Assembly: GCF_004336805.1 (NCBI RefSeq)
Contig: NZ_SJXM01000011.1
Span: 1 to 64,000 of the forward strand
Reading direction: 5' to 3'
Length of the DNA: 64,000 bases
From: Aeromicrobium sp. IC_218
GTDB lineage: Bacteria; Actinomycetota; Actinomycetes; Propionibacteriales; Nocardioidaceae
A program made the position numbers and the translations under genes. Under the pieces are notes generated by a model. It did not search any database. It was not told the DNA's origin and saw only the letters and a list, made by a program, of their open reading frames with translations. The first letter of the stretch is position 1, and every line of letters starts with the position of its first letter. This document shows, in pieces, positions 43,562-52,096 of the stretch.

Positions 43562-46119
43562 CGACGCCCTCCTCGCACCAGGGCGACGACCCGGACGGCC
43601 GGGGCACCGAACCCGGCGAGGAGCAGCACACCCAGCAGGCCCGCCATGAGCAGGCGTCCGGTCGACGAGGTCGTCGCAGCGGTGGGCGCCGTCTCCAGCG
43701 TCGTGGTGGCGGCGGGTGCGTTCGGCGGCGCGACGGCCGGGCCTGCCGCGGGGACGTCCGCCCCCGGGGCTGCGCCGGGCGGCGCCGGGGCACCACCACC
43801 CGGGGACTCCTTCTCCGGCGTGGTCTCGTCCTCACCGTCCTCGTCGGCCGCCGACGGCGTCTGGGACTCGACCGCGTCCGCCACGGCGTCGGCCTGCTTC
43901 CACAGCGCCGCCGTGGCACCGTTCCGGGTGATCGGGACGAACCCACGCGGGAGCTGTCCGTTCGCGGCCCCAGCCCTCTGGCCCTCCGTCGTCGAGACGC
44001 GGATGAACTGCGCGACCTTGCGGGCGTCCGCCTTCGCCATCCCCTCGAGACGAGCCGCGGTGTAGACGATCATCGCGCCCGGGTACGCCTTGGCGTTGGC
44101 ACCTGTGGTGGCCGGGCCGAGCGCGAAGGCCCCGAAGGGCTGTTCGCTCCGCCGTGCGGTCCGCACGGCAGCCAGGACGGCCGAGCTCGTCGGCTCGACG
44201 AAGCTGCGCCCCGAGGCGTCCGTGAAGGCCGTCCCGCTGCCGCGCGTGACCTTCGTCTGCAGCGACGCGGTGCGCAGGTCCAGACGAGCGGCGTCGCCCA
44301 GCCCGACCACGCCCAGCATGAAGCGGCTGCCGATGCCCTGACGGTCGACGCGACCCATCTTCCACGGGTCGGAGACGCTCGACCTCGTGCACTTCGTCTG
44401 CACGTTCGGCCATCCGTCCAGCACGGCTTCGGCGATCTTGCGCAGCGAGCTGATGGGCGCCGCGAGCTGGGTCATGTACGGCGTGCTGATCTGGCGACGG
44501 CACTCCTGGGTCGAGGTCGGCACGAACTTGTCCAGCAGCGGCCACTCGTCCACCGGCAGCTTGATCGCGCGGTAGCTCGGGTTCACGACCATCCCCCACG
44601 GGTCGGCCTGACCCTTCACGAAGGCGGCCGCCTCGGGATCGGACGCGATGTAGGTCGTGATGCTCTCGACGACGTCCGACGCCTCCGACAACGACAGCAG
44701 GGCGGCCCCGGCCTCCCGAGCGATCGAGTCCAGGCCGGGGTTGAGCGCCTTGAACTCCGGGTCCTGGTTGATGGACATCGGATTCTTGGCCATCCCGGGG
44801 TGCTGCTGACCGATGGTCGATCCGGTGTACGACTGCGTGATCAGCTTGGCCAGCAGGCGAGGCGTCAGCCTCAGCTCGCCCAGCTCGCCCGCGTTGTCAG
44901 GGCGGTCGATGACGTACGAGACGGCGAAGCCGGTCACCGCCGTCGGGGCGTAGCCGACACGTGTGTCGCTCGCGGCCTCCTGCCCACCCGACACGAAGGC
45001 AGCAGCGGCGTCGCCCCTCTCCATCAGCGCGAAGGCGGCGCCGTCGGCCATGCGGTTGTGCTGGAACTTGAAGCGATCCCTCTTCAGGCAGTAGGCCGGC
45101 GCCCACTGCGTGGAGGCCTGGCTGAGCAGCTCCGAGCCGTAGAACGCGGTCGGGGCGCGTGAGTCCTTGACGTCGCAGACGTCGGGCTCCGTGGCGAAGG
45201 TCAAGGGGACGGAGATCCGGTTGCGCCAGTTCGACTCGGCCCACCAGTAGACCGGCGAGACCGCGGCGTCGACTCCTTCTCCGGAGTAGTTGCTCGACCC
45301 CGGTGCGAACTGACCGGTCTTCAGGCACTCGTTGCTGGCGTCGTCGGCACAGCTGATGCCCATGATGGGGATGACGACGAGAGAACACGGCGTGGTCGAG
45401 CTGCACCCGAGCGACTCGTTCTCGGTGGCGGTGCGCACCTCGAAGCTCACCCGGCCGTTCCCGTCGACGTCGGTGAAGGCAGCGACCTCGGCCGGCGGGA
45501 AGGCCGCGTCGGCGGCGGCCTCCGGGGCCATCGTCGTGGCGCTGCACGAGAGGTGCACCGTCCCGGACGCGGCCTTGAAGGGGGTCACGCGCGACGAGAG
45601 ACGTTCGACGTCGTCGCACCGCTCGCTCGGGAACGGGCTCAAGCCCGACTTGGGCTCCCGGTCGGCCGCGGACGCGAAGGCGTCCTGCCGCCACAGGGCC
45701 GTGCGCTCCGACGCCTGCACCGACCGCTGTCGAGGTGTCGAGGTCCAGCACGTCTCACGGGCGAGGCGCCGCGCCGCGGGGAGCGAGGAGTCGTCTCGAC
45801 CCCGGCACTGCAGCACCACGACCGGGTACTCCTGGTCGAGACCCTTCTCGCCGAACGGGTTCGTGGCGCGTCCACCGCTCGGGTGGGCACCGGACCAGGA
45901 GACCTGGACCCGCTCGCGACCACGCAGGTTCTTCGTGTGGTCGACCTTCACGGTCACGGTCCGCTCGTCCACCACGACTCGGTCGCCGTCCTCCTCGAAG
46001 ACGCGTTCCATGCTCTTCGTCGCGGAGAAGGCGTCGGACGTGTCGGCGGTCGCTCCGCCGGGACTGACCAGGGCACCCACCGTCAGGACGGCGGTGAGCA
46101 CCAGGACTGCGCGCCTCAT
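43558..46119 (-). CDS. Large substrate-binding-like surface protein with C-terminal membrane anchor
   Basis: 853 residues. A Sec signal peptide ends near GGATAD. A Cys-rich N-terminal region (residues 30-260) has no assignment. The middle resembles the phosphate-binding PBP fold (LAKLITQSYTGSTIG, NPMSINQDPEFKALNPG), followed by a further domain, a Pro/Ala/Glu-rich stalk (about 755-815) and one membrane helix with a basic end (VRGGRR). The protein is thus anchored by its C-terminus. It may present or sense phosphate or phosphorylated wall polymers; the ligand is unknown. It overlaps the genes on both sides, so all five are one transcription unit. Confidence 0.75.
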   Translation of the reverse strand: MRRAVLVLTAVLTVGALVSPGGATADTSDAFSATKSMERVFEEDGDRVVVDERTVTVKVDHTKNLRGRERVQVSWSGAHPSGGRATNPFGEKGLDQEYPVVVLQCRGRDDSSLPAARRLARETCWTSTPRQRSVQASERTALWRQDAFASAADREPKSGLSPFPSERCDDVERLSSRVTPFKAASGTVHLSCSATTMAPEAAADAAFPPAEVAAFTDVDGNGRVSFEVRTATENESLGCSSTTPCSLVVIPIMGISCADDASNECLKTGQFAPGSSNYSGEGVDAAVSPVYWWAESNWRNRISVPLTFATEPDVCDVKDSRAPTAFYGSELLSQASTQWAPAYCLKRDRFKFQHNRMADGAAFALMERGDAAAAFVSGGQEAASDTRVGYAPTAVTGFAVSYVIDRPDNAGELGELRLTPRLLAKLITQSYTGSTIGQQHPGMAKNPMSINQDPEFKALNPGLDSIAREAGAALLSLSEASDVVESITTYIASDPEAAAFVKGQADPWGMVVNPSYRAIKLPVDEWPLLDKFVPTSTQECRRQISTPYMTQLAAPISSLRKIAEAVLDGWPNVQTKCTRSSVSDPWKMGRVDRQGIGSRFMLGVVGLGDAARLDLRTASLQTKVTRGSGTAFTDASGRSFVEPTSSAVLAAVRTARRSEQPFGAFALGPATTGANAKAYPGAMIVYTAARLEGMAKADARKVAQFIRVSTTEGQRAGAANGQLPRGFVPITRNGATAALWKQADAVADAVESQTPSAADEDGEDETTPEKESPGGGAPAPPGAAPGADVPAAGPAVAPPNAPAATTTLETAPTAATTSSTGRLLMAGLLGVLLLAGFGAPAVRVVALVRGGRR

Positions 46120-47735
46120 GCGTTCCTCCTGCGCTTGCGCAGGAGCGCAGCCAGCATGCCCGGGACGACGACCAGGGCGACGAGCTCGACGGCCGCGAGC
46201 GCACCGAAGACGCGCTCGTCACCGGCTCGACCGGCCAGGAGCTCCACCGGCACCGCCGTCACGTCGCCTCCACCCGTGGCGGTCGCCGCCTGGGGTGCGC
46301 CCGTGACCGGGTCGACCACGCCGGAGGCACCGGGGACCGCAGCGTCTGCCGGGGCCCCCGGCGTGCCAGCGGCGGGGGTGGTCCCCGGCGAGGCGGTGCC
46401 CTTGTCGTCACCTGAAGCGGCAGAAGCCTCCTCGGTGGACGTCGGGGCGGTGCCGGTGCCACCACCACACGGGCCCGCGCCCTGCTTGTCGCACGCCGCC
46501 GGCTGCGGAGCCACCTCGGCGAGCTTGTTCTTGCTGAGGTTGCCGGCGACGAAGGTGGGGTTGTTGCACCGCGTCACGGAGCGTCCGGCGATGTCGACCT
46601 TGGGGTCGGCCGTCTTCAGTTTCTTGAGCTGGTCGAACCCGGCCTGGACGAGGTTGAGCGGCAGCGGCGAGTAGCCGTACGCCCCGGCCTTCGACTGTCC
46701 CTCGCACAGGGAGTAGAACATGAAGTCCGCGAGCGTCTGCCGCTTCGCGGTGGTCATTCGCTGGTCCTTCGCCCCGGTCGGCAGCAGCATGTACGAGTAG
46801 GACGACAGCGGGTACGCGCGCGGGTCCGTGGCGCTGTAGACGCCGTCGAGGATCTGGGTCAGGTACTTGTCCGAGCCCTTGTCCTGGTTGATCTTCGCCC
46901 GGGTCAGCGCGACCGCGACGTTGTACTGCGTGGGCTCGACGTAGTAGCCGGCCTTGTTGAGCACCTTCACCACCGGGTACTTCTTGTTGACCGGGTACGA
47001 GTACTCGACGTAGCCGATGTGCCCGTTGCCCGAGGCGCTGGCGATGGTGTTCATCACCTGGTCCGAGCCTGCGGCCGCGATCGCCGCCCCCTTGCGCGGG
47101 AAGTACGACGTCAGGCCCGAGCGACCGAAGAACCCGCGCCAGATGGCGGGGTACTGCTTGTCCAGCCAGGTCGTGAACTGAGCCGTCGTGCCCGAGCCGT
47201 CCGAGCGCAGCACCGGGGTGATCTTCAGCGACGGGAAGACGCGGCCGTTGTTGTCCTTCTTGATCGCCGGGTCGTTCCAGTTGGTGATCTGGTTGGTGAA
47301 GATCTTCGCGATCGTCTCGCCGGACAGTCGCAGGTTCTTGACCAGCTTCCCTCCGACCGTGAGCTGGTAGGTGAAGGCCGTGCCGCCGGCGATGATCGGC
47401 ATGTAGGCGAACTCGCGCGAGCCCGCCGAGTCGACGTTCCCGAACTCGTCCTTGCCCTGGTAGGGGATCTCGGTGATGCCGAAGTCGGTGACGTTCTGGC
47501 CGAACGCCTTGCGGCCCTGCGACGAGCCGCCGCCGTTGTAGGTGACCTTCATGCCGTTGGCGTCGACGTCGGCGATCCACTGCTGCAGGATCACCTCCGA
47601 CCAGGTGGAGCCGGAGCCCTCGATCTGGGCGTAGGCCGCGTCGGCCGGACGGGCCAGGACGACCGTCACGGCGAGCGACAGCAGGACGGCGAGGACCGCC
47701 CTCGTGCGTCCGCGACGGGTGGGACGGAGCTTCAT
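46116..47735 (-). CDS. PstS-like phosphate-binding protein with stalk and C-terminal membrane anchor
   Basis: 539 residues. A signal peptide (to about ADAAYA) precedes a PstS domain (residues 35-400): IEGSGSTWSEVILQQW, YNGGGSSQGRKAF, RSDGSGTTAQFTTWL (phosphate-contact loop), and GHIGYVEYSY. A Ser/Pro/Ala-rich stalk of about 100 residues and a C-terminal helix with RKRRRNA follow, in place of the lipid anchor of classic PstS. Its ATG overlaps the stop of pstA, so it is the transporter's own binding protein. Phosphate specificity is expected from the motifs and the neighbours. Confidence 0.9.
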   Translation of the reverse strand: MKLRPTRRGRTRAVLAVLLSLAVTVVLARPADAAYAQIEGSGSTWSEVILQQWIADVDANGMKVTYNGGGSSQGRKAFGQNVTDFGITEIPYQGKDEFGNVDSAGSREFAYMPIIAGGTAFTYQLTVGGKLVKNLRLSGETIAKIFTNQITNWNDPAIKKDNNGRVFPSLKITPVLRSDGSGTTAQFTTWLDKQYPAIWRGFFGRSGLTSYFPRKGAAIAAAGSDQVMNTIASASGNGHIGYVEYSYPVNKKYPVVKVLNKAGYYVEPTQYNVAVALTRAKINQDKGSDKYLTQILDGVYSATDPRAYPLSSYSYMLLPTGAKDQRMTTAKRQTLADFMFYSLCEGQSKAGAYGYSPLPLNLVQAGFDQLKKLKTADPKVDIAGRSVTRCNNPTFVAGNLSKNKLAEVAPQPAACDKQGAGPCGGGTGTAPTSTEEASAASGDDKGTASPGTTPAAGTPGAPADAAVPGASGVVDPVTGAPQAATATGGGDVTAVPVELLAGRAGDERVFGALAAVELVALVVVPGMLAALLRKRRRNA

Positions 47736-48847
47736 CGGAGGCCTTTCGGGGGACGAGCGAGCAGGCGGGCGGCGACGAACAGCGCCAGCACGATGACGAG
47801 CAGGACGGTGGCGGCGGCGAACGCGCGGGCGATGTACATCGGCTCGCCGCTGCGCACGGTGGTGTAGATGAACAGCGGCAGGGAGTTCATGACGCCGTCG
47901 GTGGGGTCGACGACCAGGAACGAGGCCGCGCCGGAGGTGAGCAGCACCGGCGAGGTCTCGCCGATGCCGCGGGCGATGCCGAGGATGAGCGCGGTGGCCA
48001 GGCCCGGCCGCGCCGTGGGCAGCACGACGTGCCAGACCGTCCGCCAGCGCGAGGCCCCGAGCGCGAGGCTGGCCTCGCGCAGGCCGCCGGGCACGACCCG
48101 CAGCACGACGTCCGAGGCCCGCGCGATGATCGGCAGCATCATCACCGCGAGCGCCATCGCGGCGGCCAGGCCGGAGCGGTCGACGCCGAGCCCGATGATC
48201 AGGGTCGTGTAGATGAACAGGCCGGCGACGATCGACGGCAGCGCGGTCATCGCCTCGACGACGGTGCGGACGATGCGCGCGTACCGGCCGCCGACCTCGG
48301 TCATGAACACCGCCGTGCCGATGCCGAGCGGCACCGTGATCGCGACGGCGATGCCGACCTGGATGAGCGAGCCGGCGATCGCGTGCAGGATGCCGCCGCG
48401 GTCGAACGGGTCGCGCGGACCGACACCGGACATGTCCTCGGTGATGAGGTTCAGGTGCGGCAGCGCCTCGAGCCCTCGGGCGAAGATGAAGCCGATCGTC
48501 CACACCAGCGCGGCACCGACGACGGCCGCCGCCGCGTGCACCGTCGTGCTGGCCAGCCGGTCCCGGACGACCGAGGCGGACGTCGTCATCGCCGAGGCCA
48601 CGGCGAGCACGGCCATCGAGCAGGCGAACGTGGTGAGCCCGAGCACGAGCCCGCCCTGCCACGGCAGCAGCCGCTGCGTCAGCAACCAGGCCATCGCGAA
48701 ACCGGCGACCCACGACCCGGCCATGACCAGGCGGTCCTCCGCGGTCGTGGTGGTGAGCGGACGCGGCGCGGGACCGGCGTCCAGCGACGGCGGCTCGTGG
48801 CGGACCGTCGTGCCGCCGGCGGGCGGCGGGCTGTCGAGGATGGTCAT
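47732..48847 (-). CDS. pstA: Phosphate ABC transporter permease PstA
   Basis: 371 residues. Two or three extra N-terminal helices (to about residue 120) precede the standard six-helix permease core. The core contains SLIQVGIAVAITVPLGIGTAVFM and the EAA loop LREASLALGASRWRTVWHVVLP that docks on PstB, then GETSPVLLTSG. It forms the import channel with PstC. Its ATG overlaps the pstC stop (ATGA). Confidence 0.94.
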   Translation of the reverse strand: MTILDSPPPAGGTTVRHEPPSLDAGPAPRPLTTTTAEDRLVMAGSWVAGFAMAWLLTQRLLPWQGGLVLGLTTFACSMAVLAVASAMTTSASVVRDRLASTTVHAAAAVVGAALVWTIGFIFARGLEALPHLNLITEDMSGVGPRDPFDRGGILHAIAGSLIQVGIAVAITVPLGIGTAVFMTEVGGRYARIVRTVVEAMTALPSIVAGLFIYTTLIIGLGVDRSGLAAAMALAVMMLPIIARASDVVLRVVPGGLREASLALGASRWRTVWHVVLPTARPGLATALILGIARGIGETSPVLLTSGAASFLVVDPTDGVMNSLPLFIYTTVRSGEPMYIARAFAAATVLLVIVLALFVAARLLARPPKGLR

Positions 48848-49857
48848 GCGTCGGTCTCCGCCCCGGAACGGCTGCGGGCGACGACGACCGCGGCGAGCGT
48901 GTTGATGATGAGCGTGATGACGAACAGGACGAACCCGGCGGTCAGCAGCGCGGCGAGCTGGGCGCCGTTGGCCTCGCCGAAGCGTCCGGCGATGAGCGCC
49001 GAGACGGTGTTGGTGCCGACCTCCAGCACGCGGATCTTGAGGTCGAAGGCCGGCGAGATGATGAGCAGGACGGCGATGGTCTCGCCGAGCGCCCGGCCCA
49101 GCCCGAGCATCGTGCCGCCGATGATCCCGCCGCGGCCGAACGGCAGGACGACCGAGCGGATCATGCCCCAGCGCGTCGCGCCCAGCGCGAGCGCCGCCTC
49201 CCGCTCCCCCGTCGGCGCCTGGCTGAACACCTGACGCATGACGGCGCACGCCATCGGGATCACCATCATCGCGACGGCGAGCCCGGCCACGAAGGCCGAG
49301 GCGGTGTAGCGGCTCTGCTCCCAGACCGCGGCGTCCGCGTCGGCCTCGACGGTGAAGAACGGGATCCAGCCCAGGTGGACGTGCAGCCAGTGGGCGATCG
49401 CCGACGCGTGCGGCTGCAGCACGAAGAAGCCCCACAGGCCGTAGATGATGCTCGGCACCGCGGCCATGAGGTCGACCATCGAGACGAGCAGGCCGCGCAG
49501 CCGGGCCGGCGCGTACTCGCTGATGTACAGCGCGGTGAGCAGCGCCAGCGGGAACGCCACGACGAGCGCCACCAGCGCCACGCTGAACGTCCCGACCAGC
49601 ACCGAGCCGATGCCGATGACGTCAGCCTCCGGCTCCCACTGCGTCTCGGTGAAGAACGAGAGCCCGTAGTGGCGCAGCGTCGGCCACGCCTGCAGCGCCA
49701 GGAACAGCCCGATCCCGCCGGTGATCAGCAGCACCGTGGTGCCGATCGCCCGCATCGAGACGACGAAGGCGCGGTCGGCGCCGCTCTCGGCCCCGACGAG
49801 ACGCCGGGGGGCGTCCGCATCCACGGACGGCTCGGCCGTCCGCACCCATGTCGACAC
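48844..49857 (-). CDS. pstC: Phosphate ABC transporter permease PstC
   Basis: 337 residues. Six-helix permease core with VGTFSVALVALVVAFPLALLTALYISEY, MAAVPSIIYGLWGFFVL, the EAA loop EREAALALGATRWGMIRSVVLP and GLGRALGETIAVLL. It pairs with PstA. The GTG at 49857 is preferred over the ATG at 49884 because GGAG lies five bases before it and a TAGTGT box at 49894-49899 would start the message close to the ATG, leaving no leader there. It is the first gene of the pst series, and a PHO box is upstream. Confidence 0.93.
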   Translation of the reverse strand: MSTWVRTAEPSVDADAPRRLVGAESGADRAFVVSMRAIGTTVLLITGGIGLFLALQAWPTLRHYGLSFFTETQWEPEADVIGIGSVLVGTFSVALVALVVAFPLALLTALYISEYAPARLRGLLVSMVDLMAAVPSIIYGLWGFFVLQPHASAIAHWLHVHLGWIPFFTVEADADAAVWEQSRYTASAFVAGLAVAMMVIPMACAVMRQVFSQAPTGEREAALALGATRWGMIRSVVLPFGRGGIIGGTMLGLGRALGETIAVLLIISPAFDLKIRVLEVGTNTVSALIAGRFGEANGAQLAALLTAGFVLFVITLIINTLAAVVVARSRSGAETDA

Positions 49858-49893
49858 TGCGTCTCCGTCTCCTCGCGCGGGCATGACGCGAGA

Positions 49894-49899
49894 ACACTA
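49894..49899 (-). promoter_or_regulatory. -10 box of pstC
   Basis: TAGTGT on the minus strand, about 27 bases downstream of the PHO box, as expected for a PhoP-activated promoter whose -35 region is replaced by the PHO box. Confidence 0.5.
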
Positions 49900-49926
49900 G
49901 GGACGGCCGGGACGGGTGCGCGGGGC

Positions 49927-49948
49927 TTGCGATGAACGGGCCGTGAAC
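49927..49948 (-). promoter_or_regulatory. PHO box before pstC
   Basis: Two 11-base direct repeats on the minus strand, GTTCACGGCCC and GTTCATCGCAA, match the PhoP-binding unit known in actinomycetes. Both conserved GTTCAY cores are intact. Confidence 0.78.
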
Positions 49949-50042
49949 GCTCGACGGCGGGTTCCGGACGCGCCGTTCGGACGTCCGTCCGAGACCCGCA
50001 GATGCCCAGGCACGGCCACCGCCGGCGCGCCGTGGATCGCCG

Positions 50043-50048
50043 TAGCGT
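50043..50048 (+). promoter_or_regulatory. Leaderless-type -10 box of the META-like lipoprotein gene
   Basis: TAGCGT followed by six bases and the ATG at 50055. Confidence 0.5.
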
Positions 50049-50054
50049 GCCGCC

Positions 50055-50483
50055 ATGACGACCCCTCGGCTGCGCCCCGCGACCGCCTTGCTCAGCATCG
50101 GTCTCGTCGTCGGGTGCGCCGCCGATGCCGACCGTCCGGGCACGTCGTCACCGGCCATGAGCTCCGCGGACGTCCTCGGCACGTGGACCTGGGACGGGAC
50201 GAGCGCCGTCACCACGCCTTCCGTCACTCTCCGGTCCGGCGGAGAGGTCGAGGGACACGACGGGTGCAACCCCATGTCCGGCACCTGGAGGCTCGACGCT
50301 CAGAGGGTCGTGCGGCTCGACGCGCTGGCCGCCACCTCGTACGCCTCGTGCACCCAGGACGGGCAGCAGACGGCGGTGCAGCAGCTGCACGACACCCGGT
50401 CGCTCGTGCTCGCCGGCGACCGGCTGGAGGCCCGGGACGCCAGCGGCAGGACGATCGCGACGCTCACCCGAGCCGACAGCTGA
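50055..50483 (+). CDS. META/HslJ-like domain lipoprotein
   Basis: 142 residues. A signal peptide ends in the lipobox GLVVGC (Cys21). The mature part has the META pattern: LGTWTWDG, VTLRSGGEVEGHDGCNPMSGTW and a closing LAGDRLEARDASGRTIATL. META-domain proteins such as HslJ are small envelope proteins, some linked to antibiotic tolerance; the role here is unknown. It is the last gene with the high-GC style of the first 50 kb; a strong terminator follows and then the accessory island begins. Confidence 0.78.
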   Translation: MTTPRLRPATALLSIGLVVGCAADADRPGTSSPAMSSADVLGTWTWDGTSAVTTPSVTLRSGGEVEGHDGCNPMSGTWRLDAQRVVRLDALAATSYASCTQDGQQTAVQQLHDTRSLVLAGDRLEARDASGRTIATLTRADS

Positions 50484-50497
50484 AGACCCTCGGAAAC

Positions 50498-50531
50498 GCA
50501 GCAGGCCCGCCGTCTCCGGCGGGCCTGCTGC
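50498..50531 (+). terminator. Intrinsic terminator after the META-like gene
   Basis: A 14-bp perfect stem (GCAGCAGGCCCGCC / GGCGGGCCTGCTGC) with a six-base loop, starting 15 bases after the stop codon. Confidence 0.8.
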
Positions 50532-50587
50532 GGGTGGTGGTGGACCTAACAGGACAACTATCGAACCCCGACCCCCGCCTGCGCCGG

Positions 50588-50806
50588 ATGCTCGCGTCAG
50601 CATCGTCGCAGGTCAGGACGAACGACCCGGCGTCCGAGGCGGAGTCGGGATCGCGTCAGAAGCAGGTCCGCCTGTCAGACCGGCAGCAGGCCGAGCTGGC
50701 CGAGGGCTAAGAGGCTGGCGCCTTCAAGAAGGAGCTCGCGCGCGTCTACGGCATCCACGTTGAGACGGTGCGGGCCATCATCCGGCGGGCCGGCCTGCAG
50801 CACTGA
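50588..50806 (+). pseudogene. Broken C-terminal helix-turn-helix of a site-specific recombinase-like gene
   Basis: One frame reads through VRLSDRQQAELAEG, an in-frame TAA at 50708, then EAGAFKKELARVYGIHVETV and ends IIRRAGLQH with TGA at 50804-50806. Joined across the stop this is the helix-turn-helix tail found at the end of many serine recombinases and related island proteins (LS..Q..EL...Y..G...KELA..YGIH..TV..I.RRAG). The first part of any catalytic domain is missing, so it is a remnant. The 350 bases from 50484 to 50833 hold only this and the terminator. Start coordinate is approximate. Confidence 0.55.
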
Positions 50807-50833
50807 CGTGCTCGGAGATGCAGTCAGCACGGG

Positions 50834-52036
50834 TCACGCACTTGGCTTAGACAGCTTGTCCTTGCCAACGGCGAGGAGAGCAATCCCACCTCCGACTACG
50901 AGAGCCTTCTGGCTCACTTCCGTCCCGGCAGTCTTGAGTTGCTGAGGGTCGCGCATCGCGGCGCGCCAAGGAGTTGCGCTCAAGGCCTCACGATCGCTCA
51001 CAGCAATGTTCAAGGGCGCGTGGAACTCGTCGAGACTCGTTCCGATGGTGTTGAGCGACGAAAACACCGAGCTGGCCGCTCGCGCGTGCAGGAGGACGTT
51101 CTCGTTGGCGATCCCGCCAGTGGCCGTCAGCTGGTCCATGAGGCGCGAGGTGGTTTCCAGCACACGCGCCCGGCGGTTCTCTCGCGCTTCCGCGACTCCG
51201 CTGCGATGTCCGTCCAGCCTTTCAGGTGCTGTCGCGAGGACGTAGTCGAGCTCGATGACGCGGAACTGATCCTGCAGCTCAAAGCAGCGAGCCAGGACGG
51301 AAAGCTGCAGTCCCACCTCTTGCTCGAGTTCGCACATCAACTTCTTGAGCTGACCGGGCCGGTTGACGTCTTGTACCTTCTCGGCGAGATCACCAAGGGC
51401 GAGAAGTGCTGCGCGCTGGACCTCCAAGATGGTGCCCGACTCGCCGTTGACCTTGCTCCACAGCGTCTTGGGGTCTCCCTCGTGCTCGTGGATGGTCATG
51501 GCTTCCTCGATGGCTTCGGCGGCCCTCCCCACCTTGGCAAGAACGGCATTGCGCTGCCCGCGCCGCACGTCATCGAGCTTGGCGTCGATCTTGATCAGCA
51601 GCGCCTTTAGCTCCTGCGCCTCGGCCTGCTGCGCGAGTTGGCCCATCAAGCCACCAACACCCGAAAGGACGGCTGGGTTGGTGAGCAGCGACGCCGGTCC
51701 GTCCTCCACCTGAAGCCACTTGCCGATGTTGCCGGGGTCTCCGAGCATGGCGTGGCTGACGCCCTCGGTCTTGGTCTTCATGAGACCGCCAGCGTCCTTC
51801 AGCGTTTTGGTGGACTCCGGTGTGAGCTTGAGGTACATCGCCGACTGCTCCGCAATGCCCGACGCCAACTCGGCGAGGTCGGAGCCAGCACGCAGCGTGT
51901 TGCTGAGCCTGCCCAACGCAAACTCGCGGGCCTGCTGAAGCAGTCCGGCCCCATCCAAGAACCGCTCGACGGTCGCGCGATTGCCCGTGACGACAACGCC
52001 CTCACCGTCACTGACCAACTCGATCTCGCTATCCAT
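50834..52036 (-). CDS. Hypothetical island protein with long helical region
   Basis: 400 residues, family not recognised. It begins MDSEIELVSDGEGVVVTGNR and is mostly helical, with long amphipathic stretches (AQQAEAQELKALLIKIDAKLDDVRRGQRNA, LARCFELQDQFRVIELDYVL). A short hydrophobic segment near the end (LVVGGGIALLAVG) might touch the membrane. ATG start with GAGAGGAGAG before it. It is the last minus-strand gene before the recombinase remnant. Together with the next gene, 60 bases upstream, it may form a two-gene module; a defence role is only suggested by location. Confidence 0.65.
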   Translation of the reverse strand: MDSEIELVSDGEGVVVTGNRATVERFLDGAGLLQQAREFALGRLSNTLRAGSDLAELASGIAEQSAMYLKLTPESTKTLKDAGGLMKTKTEGVSHAMLGDPGNIGKWLQVEDGPASLLTNPAVLSGVGGLMGQLAQQAEAQELKALLIKIDAKLDDVRRGQRNAVLAKVGRAAEAIEEAMTIHEHEGDPKTLWSKVNGESGTILEVQRAALLALGDLAEKVQDVNRPGQLKKLMCELEQEVGLQLSVLARCFELQDQFRVIELDYVLATAPERLDGHRSGVAEARENRRARVLETTSRLMDQLTATGGIANENVLLHARAASSVFSSLNTIGTSLDEFHAPLNIAVSDREALSATPWRAAMRDPQQLKTAGTEVSQKALVVGGGIALLAVGKDKLSKPSA

Positions 52037-52096
52037 CCCGAGGCTCTCCTCTCGCCGCCGCGAGCGTATCTAGGCTCGTTCCAAAGCAATCAGGAA

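Noticed and set aside
42581..47735. LPxTG sorting signals for the Pst-linked surface proteins
   Set aside because: I looked at the C-termini of the binding proteins; they have a membrane helix and basic tail but no LPxTG-like motif before it.
46116..48713. Apparent 865-residue fusion of a permease-overlapping region with PstS
   Set aside because: The upstream part is a shifted reading of pstA. A signal peptide begins at 47735 and overlaps the pstA stop, which marks the true start.
50530..50575. Possible tRNA 3' end or attachment site on the minus strand (GGTGGACCTAACAGGAC...TCGAACCCC)
   Set aside because: It resembles the T-arm/acceptor end of a tRNA read backwards, but the arm spacing is wrong and no anticodon or D arm follows; it also lies in the open frame leading into the recombinase remnant.
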